DNA of 64,000 bases from an uncultured Lachnospiraceae bacterium (GCA_900539175.1 UQAW01000014.1:1-64000); one strand, 5' to 3'; shown: positions 16,701 through 25,366, numbered from the stretch's first letter. Notes: generated from the sequence alone by a model not told the origin. Numbers and translations: made by a program.

Positions 16701-18282
16701 GCATCATGATATTTATTCCATCGAGGATCTGGCACAGTTGATTTACGACTTGAAAAATGCCAATACGGACGCAAGGATCTCCGTAAAACTGGTTTCTGAG
16801 GCAGGTGTGGGTACGGTTGCAGCAGGTGTTGCAAAAGCAGGCGCCCAGGTAATTCTGATCTCGGGATACGATGGAGGTACCGGCGCCGCACCGAGAAGTT
16901 CCATCCATAATGCAGGACTTCCGTGGGAGCTTGGCCTGGCAGAGACACATCAGACATTGATTCAGAATGGTCTGCGTAACCGGGTTATGATTGAGACTGA
17001 CGGTAAATTGATGAGCGGACGTGATGTTGCGATTGCAGCGCTTCTTGGCGCTGAGGAATTCGGTTTTGCTACGGCTCCCCTTGTAACGATGGGATGTGTG
17101 ATGATGCGTGTCTGCAATCTGGATACTTGTCCGGTGGGTGTTGCCACACAGAATCCGGAGCTCAGAAAGCGTTTCAAAGGAAAACCGGAGTATGTGGTGA
17201 ACTTTATGCGCTTTATTGCAGAAGAACTGCGTGAATATATGGCAAAACTTGGTTTCCGCACGATCGACGAGATGGTAGGTCGCTCTGATTGTCTGAAACG
17301 GAAAGAGGGTGTCACCGACGAAAGAGCCAGTCGTGTGGATTTGACAGAAATTCTGAATAATCCATATGCGAAAGAGCCGAAAGTTACATTCGATCCGACA
17401 CTGGCATATAATTTTGAACTGGAAAAGACACTGGATGAAAAAGTATTGCTGAAACAATTAAAAGCAGCGATGGATAAAGGCGAGAAGATGACGCTTCATG
17501 TAGAAGTCGGCAATACGGATCGAACATTCGGTACCATTCTGGGTTCCGAGCTTACCAGAAAATTTGACGGAAAGCTGAAAGAGGATACGTATGTGATTGA
17601 ATGTAATGGCGCCGGCGGTCAGAGTTTTGGTGCATTTATTCCCAAAGGATTAACCTTAAGACTGACCGGAGATTCCAACGATTATTTTGGAAAGGGTCTC
17701 TCAGGAGGAAAACTGGTCGTACGTCCTCCAAAGAACATCAAGTTTAAAGCGGATGAGAACATCATTGTAGGCAATGTTGCACTGTATGGCGCAACCAGTG
17801 GTGAGGCTTACATTAACGGTGTTGCGGGAGAACGTTTCTGTGTACGTAACTCCGGCGCTTATGCAGTGGTAGAGGGTGTCGGTGATCACGGATGTGAATA
17901 TATGACCGGCGGACGTGTGGTTGTACTTGGTTCCACCGGAAAGAACTTCGCAGCAGGTATGAGCGGCGGTATCGCTTATGTGCTGGATGAAGGCAATAAT
18001 CTGTATCGGAATCTGAATAAAGAGATGATCGGGATTGAAAAAGTAGAGAATAAGTATGATGAACAAGAACTAAAAAGTATGATCCGGAAACATGTGGAAG
18101 CGACCGGTTCTGAAAAGGGAAAGAAAGTTCTGGAATCATTCAAAGAGTATCTGCCGAAGTTTAAGAAGATCATTCCGAACGATTATAAACGTATGATGAT
18201 GCTCAGTGCTCAGTTGGAAGAAAAAGGATTGAGCAGTGAACAGGCACAGATTGAAGCTTTCTATGAGAGTTTGCATAAATAG
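13741..18282 (+). CDS. gltB: Glutamate synthase large subunit
   Basis: GltB combines glutamine and 2-oxoglutarate into two glutamates. The 1513-residue protein starts with a propeptide that should be cleaved before Cys26 (HDNCGIGAV), the glutaminase nucleophile. It continues with the central and FMN-binding synthase domains (GGTGAAPRSS) and the 3Fe-4S cysteines in GCVMMRVCNLDTCPVG, and ends with the GXGXG beta-helix. Length is normal for the bacterial alpha subunit. AAGGAAGG lies eight bases before the ATG. gltD follows 17 bases after the stop, so the two are one operon. The leader carries a MITE-like insertion, which may affect its control. Confidence 0.98.
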   Translation: MTQEFTCARNQKLPGLYRPEFEHDNCGIGAVVNIKGLKTHETVVNALKIVENLEHRAGKDAEGKTGDGVGILLQISHKFFSKTCESLGIFLGEEREYGVGMFFFPQQELKRNQAKKMFEVIVEKEGLELLGWRTVPTAPEVLGHKARECMPCIMQAFIKKPKDVAKGLEFDRKLYVVRRVFEQSNDNTYVVSLSSRTIVYKGMFLVGQLRTFFHDLQSDDYESAIAIVHSRFSTNTNPSWERAHPNRFIVHNGEINTIRGNADKMLAREETMDSNNLKDEMDKVLPVINAQGSDSAMLDNTLEFLVMSGMDLPLAVMIAIPEPWANNDTISMEKRDFYQYYATMMEPWDGPAAIVFSDGDQVGAVLDRNGLRPSRYYITDDGYLILASEVGVLPIPTEKVVQKERLHPGKMLLVDTVQGKVINDDELKESYAGKQPYGEWLDSNLVQLKDLKIPNKRVQEYTKEERRRLQKAFGYSYEEYRTSIRNMALNGSEGISAMGVDTPLPVLSKEHQPLFHYFKQLFAQVTNPPIDCIREEIVTSTTIYLGKDGNLLKEQPENCKMLKINHPILTNTDMLKIKNMKVDGFKVVEVPITYYKSAPLERAIDHLFVEVDKAYRQGASILILSDRGVDENHVAIPSLLAVSAVHQHLVRTKKRTALGIILESGEPREVHHFATLLGYGASAINPYLALDTIHDLIENKMIDKDYYAAVDDYNKAVLSGIVKIASKMGISTIQSYQGSQIFEAIGISKEVIDKYFTNTVSRVGGITLDDIAKDVDARHSEAFDPLGLNTDLTLDSVGRHKSRSQGEEHRYNPETIHMLQESTRRGDYQMFKQYTDMVDQEESGYLRSLMDFNYAENPVPLEEVESVDSIVRRFKTGAMSYGSISQEAHETLAIAMNILHGKSNTGEGGESIDRLNDPRRCSAIKQVASGRFGVTSKYLVNSKEIQIKMAQGAKPGEGGHLPAGKVYPWIAKTRHSTPGVSLISPPPHHDIYSIEDLAQLIYDLKNANTDARISVKLVSEAGVGTVAAGVAKAGAQVILISGYDGGTGAAPRSSIHNAGLPWELGLAETHQTLIQNGLRNRVMIETDGKLMSGRDVAIAALLGAEEFGFATAPLVTMGCVMMRVCNLDTCPVGVATQNPELRKRFKGKPEYVVNFMRFIAEELREYMAKLGFRTIDEMVGRSDCLKRKEGVTDERASRVDLTEILNNPYAKEPKVTFDPTLAYNFELEKTLDEKVLLKQLKAAMDKGEKMTLHVEVGNTDRTFGTILGSELTRKFDGKLKEDTYVIECNGAGGQSFGAFIPKGLTLRLTGDSNDYFGKGLSGGKLVVRPPKNIKFKADENIIVGNVALYGATSGEAYINGVAGERFCVRNSGAYAVVEGVGDHGCEYMTGGRVVVLGSTGKNFAAGMSGGIAYVLDEGNNLYRNLNKEMIGIEKVENKYDEQELKSMIRKHVEATGSEKGKKVLESFKEYLPKFKKIIPNDYKRMMMLSAQLEEKGLSSEQAQIEAFYESLHK

Positions 18283-18299
18283 GGAGGCAAAGAGTTATT

Positions 18300-19784
18300 A
18301 TGGGAAAACCAACAGGATTTTTAGATTATGAACGCGTGACAAGCGAGTGCACTGCACCGCTTGAGCGCATCAAAAACTTTCAGGAATTCCATACTCCGCT
18401 TTCTTTGGAGAAACAGCAGCTTCAGGGCGCACGTTGTATGTCCTGCGGTGTTCCGTTCTGTCAGGCCGGCAGAATGATTGCAGGGATGGCCAGCGGCTGT
18501 CCTCTGAACAACCTGTGTCCGGAGTGGAATGACCTGGTATATATCGGCAACTGGGAACAGGCATATGAACGTCTTACGAAAACCAATTGTTTTCCGGAGT
18601 TTACTTCCAGAGTCTGCCCGGCGCTTTGTGAGGCGGCATGTACCTGTAATCTGAACGGTGAAGCAGTCTGCACCAAAGAAAATGAGCGGGCAATCATTGA
18701 GCATGCCTGGGAGAGCGGATTGGTTCAGCCGAATCCGCCGAAGGTACGTACCGGGAAGACGGTGGCAGTAGTCGGAAGCGGACCTTCCGGCCTGGCAGCT
18801 GCCATGCAGTTGAATAAGAGAGGGCATAAGGTAACTGTTTTTGAACGCCGTGACCGTGTGGGCGGATTGCTCCGTTACGGAATCCCGAATATGAAGTTGG
18901 AAAAACAGGTGATTGACCGCCGTGTGGCATTGATGGAGGCAGAGGGAATCGAATTTGTAACCAACACGGATATCGGAGTTGATATCAAGGCAGAACAATT
19001 ACTGAAAGATTATGACAGAGTGCTTCTCTGCTGCGGTGCTTCCAATCCGAGAGATATCAAAGCTCCGGGAAGAGAGTTGAAAGGAATTCATTTTGCAGTG
19101 GACTATCTGACATCTGTAACCAGAAGTTTGTTAGATTCTAATCTGGAAGATAAAAAATATATCAGTCCAAAGGGAAAACATGTGGTAGTCATCGGCGGCG
19201 GCGATACTGGTAATGACTGTGTGGGAACTTCCATCCGTCTGGGTGCCAAGAGCGTGACGCAGTTGGAAATGATGCCGATGCCTCCGGTAGAGCGTGCAGA
19301 GGATAACCCATGGCCGGAATGGCCCAAAGTGCTGAAGACTGATTACGGTCAGGAAGAGGCAATTGCCGTATTTGGTCATGATCCCCGTATTTACCAGACA
19401 ACAGTGACAGAATTTATCGGCAATAAAAAGGGCGAAGTAAAGCAGATGAAGATTGTGAAGCTGACCCCGCAGAAAGACGAGAAGACCGGTCGGATGAATA
19501 TGGTTCCGGTGGAAGGTTCTGAGGAAATTATCCCGGCAGATCTGGTTCTGATCGCAGCTGGTTTTCTGGGAAGCCAGAAGTACGTGACGGATGCTTTCAA
19601 GGTTGCTTTGAATCCGCGCACCAATGTACAGACGGAAGCCGGAAAGTATCAGACCAGTGTGCCGAATGTATTTGCGGCAGGCGATATGCACAGAGGACAG
19701 TCTTTGGTTGCATGGGCAATCCGTGAAGGAAGAGATGCCGCCAAAGAAGTAGATGAGTCATTGATGGGTTATACAAATTTGTAA
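18300..19784 (+). CDS. gltD: Glutamate synthase small subunit
   Basis: GltD supplies electrons from NAD(P)H to GltB. The 494-residue flavoprotein has the N-terminal cysteine clusters for two 4Fe-4S centres (ARCMSCGVPFCQ and CPALCEAACTCN). The FAD site is VVGSGPSGLAAA, the NAD(P)H site VVIGGGDTGNDC and the second FAD motif FAAGDMHRGQSLV. It follows gltB closely with an AGGGAGG site. A new promoter appears behind it before glnA. Confidence 0.98.
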   Translation: MGKPTGFLDYERVTSECTAPLERIKNFQEFHTPLSLEKQQLQGARCMSCGVPFCQAGRMIAGMASGCPLNNLCPEWNDLVYIGNWEQAYERLTKTNCFPEFTSRVCPALCEAACTCNLNGEAVCTKENERAIIEHAWESGLVQPNPPKVRTGKTVAVVGSGPSGLAAAMQLNKRGHKVTVFERRDRVGGLLRYGIPNMKLEKQVIDRRVALMEAEGIEFVTNTDIGVDIKAEQLLKDYDRVLLCCGASNPRDIKAPGRELKGIHFAVDYLTSVTRSLLDSNLEDKKYISPKGKHVVVIGGGDTGNDCVGTSIRLGAKSVTQLEMMPMPPVERAEDNPWPEWPKVLKTDYGQEEAIAVFGHDPRIYQTTVTEFIGNKKGEVKQMKIVKLTPQKDEKTGRMNMVPVEGSEEIIPADLVLIAAGFLGSQKYVTDAFKVALNPRTNVQTEAGKYQTSVPNVFAAGDMHRGQSLVAWAIREGRDAAKEVDESLMGYTNL

Positions 19785-19788
19785 ATGA

Positions 19789-19817
19789 TTGACAGATTTC
19801 GAAGATATTGTTATTTT
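19789..19817 (+). promoter_or_regulatory. Candidate glnA promoter
   Basis: TTGACA at 19789-19794 begins five bases after the gltD stop codon and is followed after 17 bases by TATTTT. It would give glnA a leader of about 200 bases. Confidence 0.5.
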
Positions 19818-19834
19818 ATTAGTGTGATATGATA

Positions 19835-19886
19835 CCAGGGTCAAAAGGTTATGCGTTTCATGCTTGCATGAAAAAGCATGACCTGG
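19835..19886 (+). promoter_or_regulatory. Structured element in the glnA leader
   Basis: CCAGG(G)TCA pairs with TGACCTGG, enclosing an inner hairpin TTTCATG-CTTG-CATGAAA. A second small hairpin, GCCC-GAATA-GGGC, follows near 19912-19924. No T tract follows the main hairpin, so it is not a plain terminator. ANTAR proteins bind paired hairpins with six-base loops (A first, G fourth); I could not find that exact signature here. A related run, CCTTTTGACCC then ATCAT, occurs on the plus strand at 1105-1122. Confidence 0.4.
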
Positions 19887-20031
19887 GGACCCGTAAAACA
19901 TGAGAAAGTAGCCCGAATAGGGCGGATTTCGAATGTTTTTAGGATTGTGGAAGCATGAAATGCGGAGCAATCCGTGTATCATAGGAAAGACTGCGGTTCA
20001 TTCTAATGTAAGAAATAAAGGAGACAGACAG

Positions 20032-21366
20032 ATGGCACGTTATACGAAGGAAATGATTTTACAGATGGCGGAAGAGGAAGACGTGGAGTTTATCCGACTT
20101 CAGTTTACCGATATGTTTGGTATCTTGCGCAATATGGCAATTACCTCCGGTCAGTTGGAAAAGGCATTGAGCAACGAATGTATTTTTGATGCTTCCACAT
20201 TGGACGGCTTTTCAGGGCTGGAGTCAAATGAATTATATCTTTATCCGGATCTGGATTCTTTTGTGATTCTTCCCTGGCGTCCACAGCAGGGAAAAGTAGC
20301 CAGAATGCTCTGTGATATCCATAATCCCGACGGGACTCCATACAAAGAGTGTTCCAGAGGAATTTTAAAACGTGTGCTGGATGAGGCTCACGATATGGGA
20401 TATCAGTTTATCGCCGGTACGGAGTGCGAGTTCTTTCTTTTTCATACAGATGACGATGGACTGCCTACGACGACGACCCACGATAAGGCCGGATATTTTG
20501 ACCTTGGTCCCATGGATCTTGGAGAAAATGCCAGAAGAGATATGGTGCTGACATTGGAAGATATGGGCTTTGAAGTAGAGTCTTCATATCATGAGGCAGC
20601 GCATGGGCAGCATGAGATTGATTTTCATCACTGTAAAGGTCTGGAGGCTGCGGACAGTTTCATGACCTTTAAGTTTGCAGTACGTACCATTGCAAAACGC
20701 CATGGACTCCACGCTACCTTTATGCCGAAGCCAACCACAGGCGTACACGGTTCCGGTCTGCATGTGAATTGTATGATGAGAGATCCTCTTGGTAAAAATC
20801 TGTTTTATGATGAATCTGATACACAGGGATTAAGTAAGCTTGCATATTATTTCATCGGCGGAATCATGAAGCATATACAGGGAATCACCCTGATTACCAA
20901 TCCCCTTGTGAATTCCTATAAGCGTCTTGTGCCTGGATATGAGGCGCCGATCTATGTGGGATGGACTACAAAGAGCAAAAATCAGATCATTCGGATACCT
21001 TTTACACGGGGAAGTAAGACGAAGATTGAGCTTCGTTCTCCGGACCCGTCTGCAAATCCTTATCTTGTCCTGGCAGTTCTGCTTGCAGCAGGACTTGACG
21101 GTATCCGAAATCAGATCATGCCTCCGGCATGTTTGGAGGAAAATCTGAATATGCTGTCTGAGGAAGAGAAAGCGGGGAAAGGAATTCAGACCCTTCCCCG
21201 GGATCTGGATGAGGCAATCCGGGAATTCGAAAAAGACACATTTGTTCAGCAGGTTCTGGGGGAGGAGTTTTCCAGCCGGTATGTGGAGGCAAAGAAGGCG
21301 GAGTGGGCAGAGTATATTCCGCAGGTATCAAATTGGGAAATAGATAAGTATTTGTATCGTATCTGA
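20032..21366 (+). CDS. glnA: Glutamine synthetase type I
   Basis: GlnA makes glutamine from glutamate, ammonia and ATP. The 444-residue length fits the Firmicutes GSI-alpha group, which is not controlled by adenylylation. Metal and substrate motifs are present (GTECEFFLF, HEIDFHHCK, KPTTGVHGSGLH, and NSYKRLVPGYEAP). The frame is open back to 19933, but AAAGGAG at 20018-20024 selects the ATG at 20032. An ANTAR regulator gene follows 17 bases after the stop and is probably co-transcribed. Confidence 0.97.
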   Translation: MARYTKEMILQMAEEEDVEFIRLQFTDMFGILRNMAITSGQLEKALSNECIFDASTLDGFSGLESNELYLYPDLDSFVILPWRPQQGKVARMLCDIHNPDGTPYKECSRGILKRVLDEAHDMGYQFIAGTECEFFLFHTDDDGLPTTTTHDKAGYFDLGPMDLGENARRDMVLTLEDMGFEVESSYHEAAHGQHEIDFHHCKGLEAADSFMTFKFAVRTIAKRHGLHATFMPKPTTGVHGSGLHVNCMMRDPLGKNLFYDESDTQGLSKLAYYFIGGIMKHIQGITLITNPLVNSYKRLVPGYEAPIYVGWTTKSKNQIIRIPFTRGSKTKIELRSPDPSANPYLVLAVLLAAGLDGIRNQIMPPACLEENLNMLSEEEKAGKGIQTLPRDLDEAIREFEKDTFVQQVLGEEFSSRYVEAKKAEWAEYIPQVSNWEIDKYLYRI

Positions 21367-21383
21367 TTAGAGGGGCAGGATGA

Positions 21384-21932
21384 ATGAGCAGCTTGGTGAT
21401 TGTTTTTCCGAAAATTGAAGATGCGAAGCGGATCCGCGATATTCTGATACGGCATGGCTTCGATGTGGATGCGGTCTGTACCACAGCTTCTCAGGCACTC
21501 GGTGAGATGAATGACAGAAATGGCGGTATCCTGATCTGCGGATATAAACTGCCGGATATGTTCTTTATGGAATTACATGAATGTATGCCTGAAAGTTTTG
21601 AGATGCTGCTGATTGCATCTTCCAGAGTGCTTGGCACTTGTGGAGACTATCATATAGCAGCAATAGCCATGCCGCTCTCCGTATATGAGCTGGTAAATAC
21701 TTTGCAGACGATGCAGCAGCAGGTACGAAGACGTTTAAAGAAGGCGAAAGTAAAGCCGAAGGCAAGGAGCAAAGAGGAACAGGAGATTCTTGATAAGGCA
21801 AAAAGACTTTTAATGGAGCGCAATAGTATGACAGAGTCTGATGCCCATCATTATCTCCAGAAATGCAGTATGGACAGTGGTACGAATCTTATTGAGACAG
21901 CCCAGATGCTTCTGACACTGATGAACAGCTGA
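21384..21932 (+). CDS. ANTAR-domain antiterminator, NitR-like
   Basis: The 182-residue protein has an N-terminal receiver-like (pseudo-receiver) domain of about 115 residues. A basic linker and a C-terminal ANTAR domain of about 55 residues follow (EEQEILDKAKRLLMERN, then ESDAHHYLQK and IETAQMLLTLM). ANTAR domains bind dual-hairpin RNA and let polymerase pass leader terminators. The gene sits directly behind glnA, as does nitR of Clostridium saccharobutylicum. The receiver lacks an obvious DD/K phosphorylation pocket, so activation by another signal, such as glutamine or P-II status, is likely. Candidate targets in this window are the amt-glnB attenuator and the gltB and glnA leaders. Confidence 0.9.
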   Translation: MSSLVIVFPKIEDAKRIRDILIRHGFDVDAVCTTASQALGEMNDRNGGILICGYKLPDMFFMELHECMPESFEMLLIASSRVLGTCGDYHIAAIAMPLSVYELVNTLQTMQQQVRRRLKKAKVKPKARSKEEQEILDKAKRLLMERNSMTESDAHHYLQKCSMDSGTNLIETAQMLLTLMNS

Positions 21933-21984
21933 TCTTTGTTTTGCAATTGCCTGTAGATTACATTTGTAAAGAGGAGAAATTACA

Positions 21985-23199
21985 ATGTTTAAAGTGAATG
22001 ATAATTATTTAAAATTGCCCGGAAGCTACCTTTTTTCGACGATTGGAAAGAAGGTTCATGCTTTTCAGGAGGCGAATCCGGATAAAAAAGTGATACGTCT
22101 GGGAATCGGAGATGTAACCCAGCCTATCGCTCCGGCTATTATTGATACGCTGCATCATGCAGTGGATGAGATGGGGAATGCCGGGACATTCCGCGGATAT
22201 GCGCCGGATCTGGGATACGACTTTTTGCGGAACGCAATTGCGGAGAATGATTATAAAAGCCGCGGTTGTGATATCGCAGCAGATGAAATTTTTGTCTCGG
22301 ACGGTGCAAAATGCGACTGCAGTAATATTCAGGAGATTTTCAGCCAGGATAATAAAATTGCTGTATGTGACCCGGTTTATCCGGTTTATGTGGATTCCAA
22401 TGTCATGGCAGGAAGAGCAGGGGAGTATAACTCTGTAACAGAGACATTTTCCGATGTGATTTACATGCCGTGTACGCTTGAAAATGATTTCTGTCCGGAA
22501 CTTCCGAAAGAAACACCGGATATCATCTATCTGTGTTATCCCAACAATCCAACGGGTTCCACATTGACCAAAGACCAGCTTCAGGTCTGGGTAGATTATG
22601 CAAATAAAGTCGGGGCGGTTATCATCTACGATGCTGCCTATGAAGCATATATCTCGGAGAAGAATGTTCCCCATTCCATCTATGAGTGCGAAGGTGCCCG
22701 TACCTGTGCAATCGAACTGCATAGTTTTTCCAAGAATGCCGGATTTACCGGACTGCGTCTTGGCTATACGGTCGTTCCGAAAGATCTGAAATCAGGGGAT
22801 GTGATGCTTCACAGTCTTTGGGCAAGACGTCACGGAACGAAATACAATGGAGCACCATATATTATTCAAAGAGCAGGCGAGGCTGTTTATTCCGAGGAAG
22901 GAAAGGCACAGCTTCAGGCACAGGTGGCTTATTACATGAAGAATGCCGGAGTTATTTATAATGGTTTGAAAGAAGCCGGCTATACAGTTACCGGCGGTGT
23001 CAATGCACCGTATATCTGGCTGAAGACTCCGGATGGTCTGACCTCCTGGGAATTCTTTGATAAGCTTTTGGAGGAAGTAAATGTTGTCGGAACACCGGGG
23101 GCAGGATTTGGCCCAAGCGGTGAGGGATATTTCCGGCTCACGGCATTCGGAACGTATGAGAATACGGTGGAGGCAGTGGAAAGAATTAAAAAAATGTAA
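21985..23199 (+). CDS. dapL: LL-diaminopimelate aminotransferase
   Basis: DapL converts tetrahydrodipicolinate directly to LL-diaminopimelate with glutamate as amino donor, bypassing the acyl branch of lysine and peptidoglycan synthesis. The 404-residue PLP enzyme has the family N-terminus (MFKVNDNYLKLPGSYLFS) and the NPTGS turn. The PLP lysine is in HSFSKNAGF. GAGGAG precedes the ATG. It follows the ANTAR gene by 52 bases, so it may share the glnA transcript, which would fit its use of glutamate. Confidence 0.97.
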   Translation: MFKVNDNYLKLPGSYLFSTIGKKVHAFQEANPDKKVIRLGIGDVTQPIAPAIIDTLHHAVDEMGNAGTFRGYAPDLGYDFLRNAIAENDYKSRGCDIAADEIFVSDGAKCDCSNIQEIFSQDNKIAVCDPVYPVYVDSNVMAGRAGEYNSVTETFSDVIYMPCTLENDFCPELPKETPDIIYLCYPNNPTGSTLTKDQLQVWVDYANKVGAVIIYDAAYEAYISEKNVPHSIYECEGARTCAIELHSFSKNAGFTGLRLGYTVVPKDLKSGDVMLHSLWARRHGTKYNGAPYIIQRAGEAVYSEEGKAQLQAQVAYYMKNAGVIYNGLKEAGYTVTGGVNAPYIWLKTPDGLTSWEFFDKLLEEVNVVGTPGAGFGPSGEGYFRLTAFGTYENTVEAVERIKKM

Positions 23200-23267
23200 G
23201 AAATTGGCGTAAATTTTGTAGAATTTACCCTTTACAAACAAAAAATTTCTGTGTATACTAAACGACA

Positions 23268-23520
23268 TAAAAAAGCTGAGAAGGAAACTCTGTATGTGAA
23301 ACTTGACAGGAAGCGGATGTCACCGACTGAGAGCATCTGCAGGAGGGAAGCATGCAATAGGGAACATTCCGGAGCCGGGCTGCTGAACTTTAGTAGGCAG
23401 TCACGTACTACGCGTTAAGTAGAAAAAGAGGTGCGGCGAAGATGCCGTACAAAGCGGGTGGTACCGCGGATATTGATATTCCGTCCCGAAACGTTTTTAT
23501 GACGTTTCGGGACTTTTTCG
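23268..23520 (+). ncRNA. T-box riboswitch, candidate Asn (AAC) specifier
   Basis: A full T-box leader is visible. Stem I spans about 23285-23360, with an apical GCGGATG/CATCTGC helix and a lower TGTATGT/GCATGCA helix. The T-box core AAAGCGGGTGGTACCGCGG lies at 23451-23469. The competing terminator is GTCCCGAAACGT (23483-23494) with ACGTTTCGGGAC (23502-23513), then T5. In the 3' part of Stem I the sequence GGAACATT places AAC at 23363-23365, suggesting an Asn specifier. That agrees with the downstream AspRS-GatCAB genes. The specifier assignment rests on hand folding. Uncharged tRNA would stabilise the antiterminator and raise expression. Confidence 0.9.
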
Positions 23521-23540
23521 GTTTTCGAGGTGGTGGGGTG

Positions 23541-23749
23541 GCGAAATCCCTGAGGGAAGGAGACGGCAAAGTTTTGTAGCGATTGCTTGCTCTATCGCTT
23601 CTCCTCAATTGAACTTTAAGAATTACTAAATCAGACGTCGCGGAGAGCCGCTCCGCCTGAAGTAATTCTAAAAGTTCATTTTCGGACGCGCTTTCGAGTC
23701 AGCGCAATCGCTACAAAACTTTGCCGCCTCCTTCCCTCAGGGATTTCGC
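23541..23749. repeat. 209-bp nested palindrome between the T-box and aspS
   Basis: The outer arms are 46 bases each (23541-23586 and 23704-23749) and differ at one position. Inside are 17-base arms (23611-23627 and 23661-23677, one mismatch) and a core GCGGAG/CTCCGC hairpin. It lies within the expected leader of the aspS operon, after the T-box terminator. The form is that of a MITE or long REP-like element. No ORF of note or transposase is present. Part of its inner right arm resembles bases 31-64 of the window. Confidence 0.85.
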
Positions 23750-23952
23750 AATTTACGGGTTGAAAGACGGAAGATGGGAGTGTGCAGGTGATGGAAGTGG
23801 TAAAAATAACAGATTGTGCTGAATCGTTAAAAAGTTGATGGAGTCATAGGGCTTGCAGTGTTATAGGGAGTTCTGGCAGGATTTTGGGAATGATATTTTG
23901 GTGCTTGTAATAAAAAAGTTTGAGAGGATTTATAAGAGAGGAGAAATAGATT

Positions 23953-25284
23953 ATGGATTTTGTAAAAGGTGTGAAGCAGGTGGAGGATTTGTCGATTGCG
24001 CAGCTGCAGGAGGCGGAGTTTGAGGGGAAAGAGGTAAAGGTACGGGGAGCGATTCATTCGATCCGGGATATGGGGGAGGTTGCTTTTGTGGTGCTTCGTA
24101 AGCGGGATGGACTGGTTCAGACGGTTTATGAAGAGGGAGCTTGTGAATTCAGTATTAAGGAGTTGAAGGAAGCGGATACGGTTGAGGTGTCGGGAACGGT
24201 GAAGGAAGAGCATCGGGCGCCTAATGGGATTGAGATTTTGCTGAAGTCGGTTACGGTTTTGTCGGAGCCGGCGGAGCCGATGCCCCTTGCGGTTTCCAAG
24301 TGGAAGATGAATACTTCGTTGGAAGCGATGTTGGATCGGCGGTCGATTGCGCTGCGGAATGTGAGAGAACGGGCGAAATTTAAGCTGCAGGAGGGGGTTG
24401 TTCGGGCATTTCGTGACTTTCTGTATGAGCAGGGGTTTACGGAGATTCATACGCCGAAGATTGGTGCCAAGAGTGCAGAGGGAGGAGCAAACCTGTTTAA
24501 GCTGGAGTATTTTCATAAACCGGCGGTATTGCAGCAGAGTCCTCAGTTTTATAAGCAGATGATGGTCGGCGTGTTTGACCGTGTGTTTGAGACAGGGCCG
24601 GTATTCCGGGCAGAGAAGCACAATACGAAGCGTCATCTGAATGAGTATACTTCTCTGGATTTTGAGATGGGATATATTGATGACTTTACAGATATCATGG
24701 CGATGGAGACTGGGTTTTTACAGCATATGGTAACTCTTTTGAAAAAGGATTACAGTAAGGAACTGAACCTTTTGAATGTGAAGCTGCCGAAGGTGGAGGA
24801 GATTCCAAGTGTGCCGTTCGCGAAGGCAAAAGAGCTGGTGGCTGAGAAGTACAACAGAAAGATCCGGAATCCTTTTGATCTGGAGCCGGAAGAGGAGACG
24901 TTGATCGGACAGTATTTCAAAGAGGAATATGATGCGGATTTTGTATTTGTCACCCATTATCCATCCAAGAAGCGTCCGTTCTATGCGATGGATGATCCGG
25001 AGGATACAAGATATACCTTAAGTTTTGATTTGCTGTTCCATGGCATGGAGATTACGACCGGAGGTCAGCGTATTCACGATTATCATCAGCTGATGGAAAA
25101 GATTGAGGCAAGAGGAATGGAGGCTGAGGGTATGGATCAGTATCTGGATACGTTTAAGCATGGTATGCCGCCTCATGGAGGACTGGGAATCGGTCTGGAA
25201 CGTCTGACCATGAAACTGATCGGTGAGGATAATGTCCGTGAGACTACATTGTTCCCCCGTGATTTGAATCGTTTGGAGCCGTAA
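23953..25284 (+). CDS. aspS: Archaeal-type, probably non-discriminating aspartyl-tRNA synthetase
   Basis: The 443-residue class II synthetase has an OB-fold anticodon domain (about 1-110) and a catalytic core with motif 2 (TGPVFRAEKHNTKRHLNE) and motif 3 (GLGIGLERLTMKL). It lacks the GAD insertion and the roughly 590-residue length of bacterial AspRS, so it is the archaeal/AspS2 type. In the OB fold His35 (GAIHSIRD) and Pro90 (RAPNGIE) stand where discriminating archaeal enzymes have Trp and Lys. This is the pattern I recall for enzymes that also charge tRNA-Asn. With gatCAB directly downstream, it should make Asp-tRNA(Asn) for amidation. An AGGAG site precedes the ATG. Confidence 0.93.
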   Translation: MDFVKGVKQVEDLSIAQLQEAEFEGKEVKVRGAIHSIRDMGEVAFVVLRKRDGLVQTVYEEGACEFSIKELKEADTVEVSGTVKEEHRAPNGIEILLKSVTVLSEPAEPMPLAVSKWKMNTSLEAMLDRRSIALRNVRERAKFKLQEGVVRAFRDFLYEQGFTEIHTPKIGAKSAEGGANLFKLEYFHKPAVLQQSPQFYKQMMVGVFDRVFETGPVFRAEKHNTKRHLNEYTSLDFEMGYIDDFTDIMAMETGFLQHMVTLLKKDYSKELNLLNVKLPKVEEIPSVPFAKAKELVAEKYNRKIRNPFDLEPEEETLIGQYFKEEYDADFVFVTHYPSKKRPFYAMDDPEDTRYTLSFDLLFHGMEITTGGQRIHDYHQLMEKIEARGMEAEGMDQYLDTFKHGMPPHGGLGIGLERLTMKLIGEDNVRETTLFPRDLNRLEP

Positions 25285-25366
25285 GCAGGAAACCGGTCTC
25301 AAAACCGGCTCCCGGAGAGTTTGGAGACCGCCTGGCGATATAAAAAAATTGGAGAGGAGAAAAAAG

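Noticed and set aside
19933..20031. N-terminal extension of GlnA from the ATG at 19933
   Set aside because: The extension has no homology to GlnA and includes leader structure; AAAGGAG selects the ATG at 20032.
19785..20031. Canonical dual-hairpin ANTAR target in the glnA leader
   Set aside because: Hairpins are present, but none has the six-base loop with A first and G fourth, and no terminator follows.
23827..24636. 269-codon minus-strand frame opposite aspS
   Set aside because: The product is Leu/Arg/His-rich without domain character, and aspS on the other strand explains the sequence.
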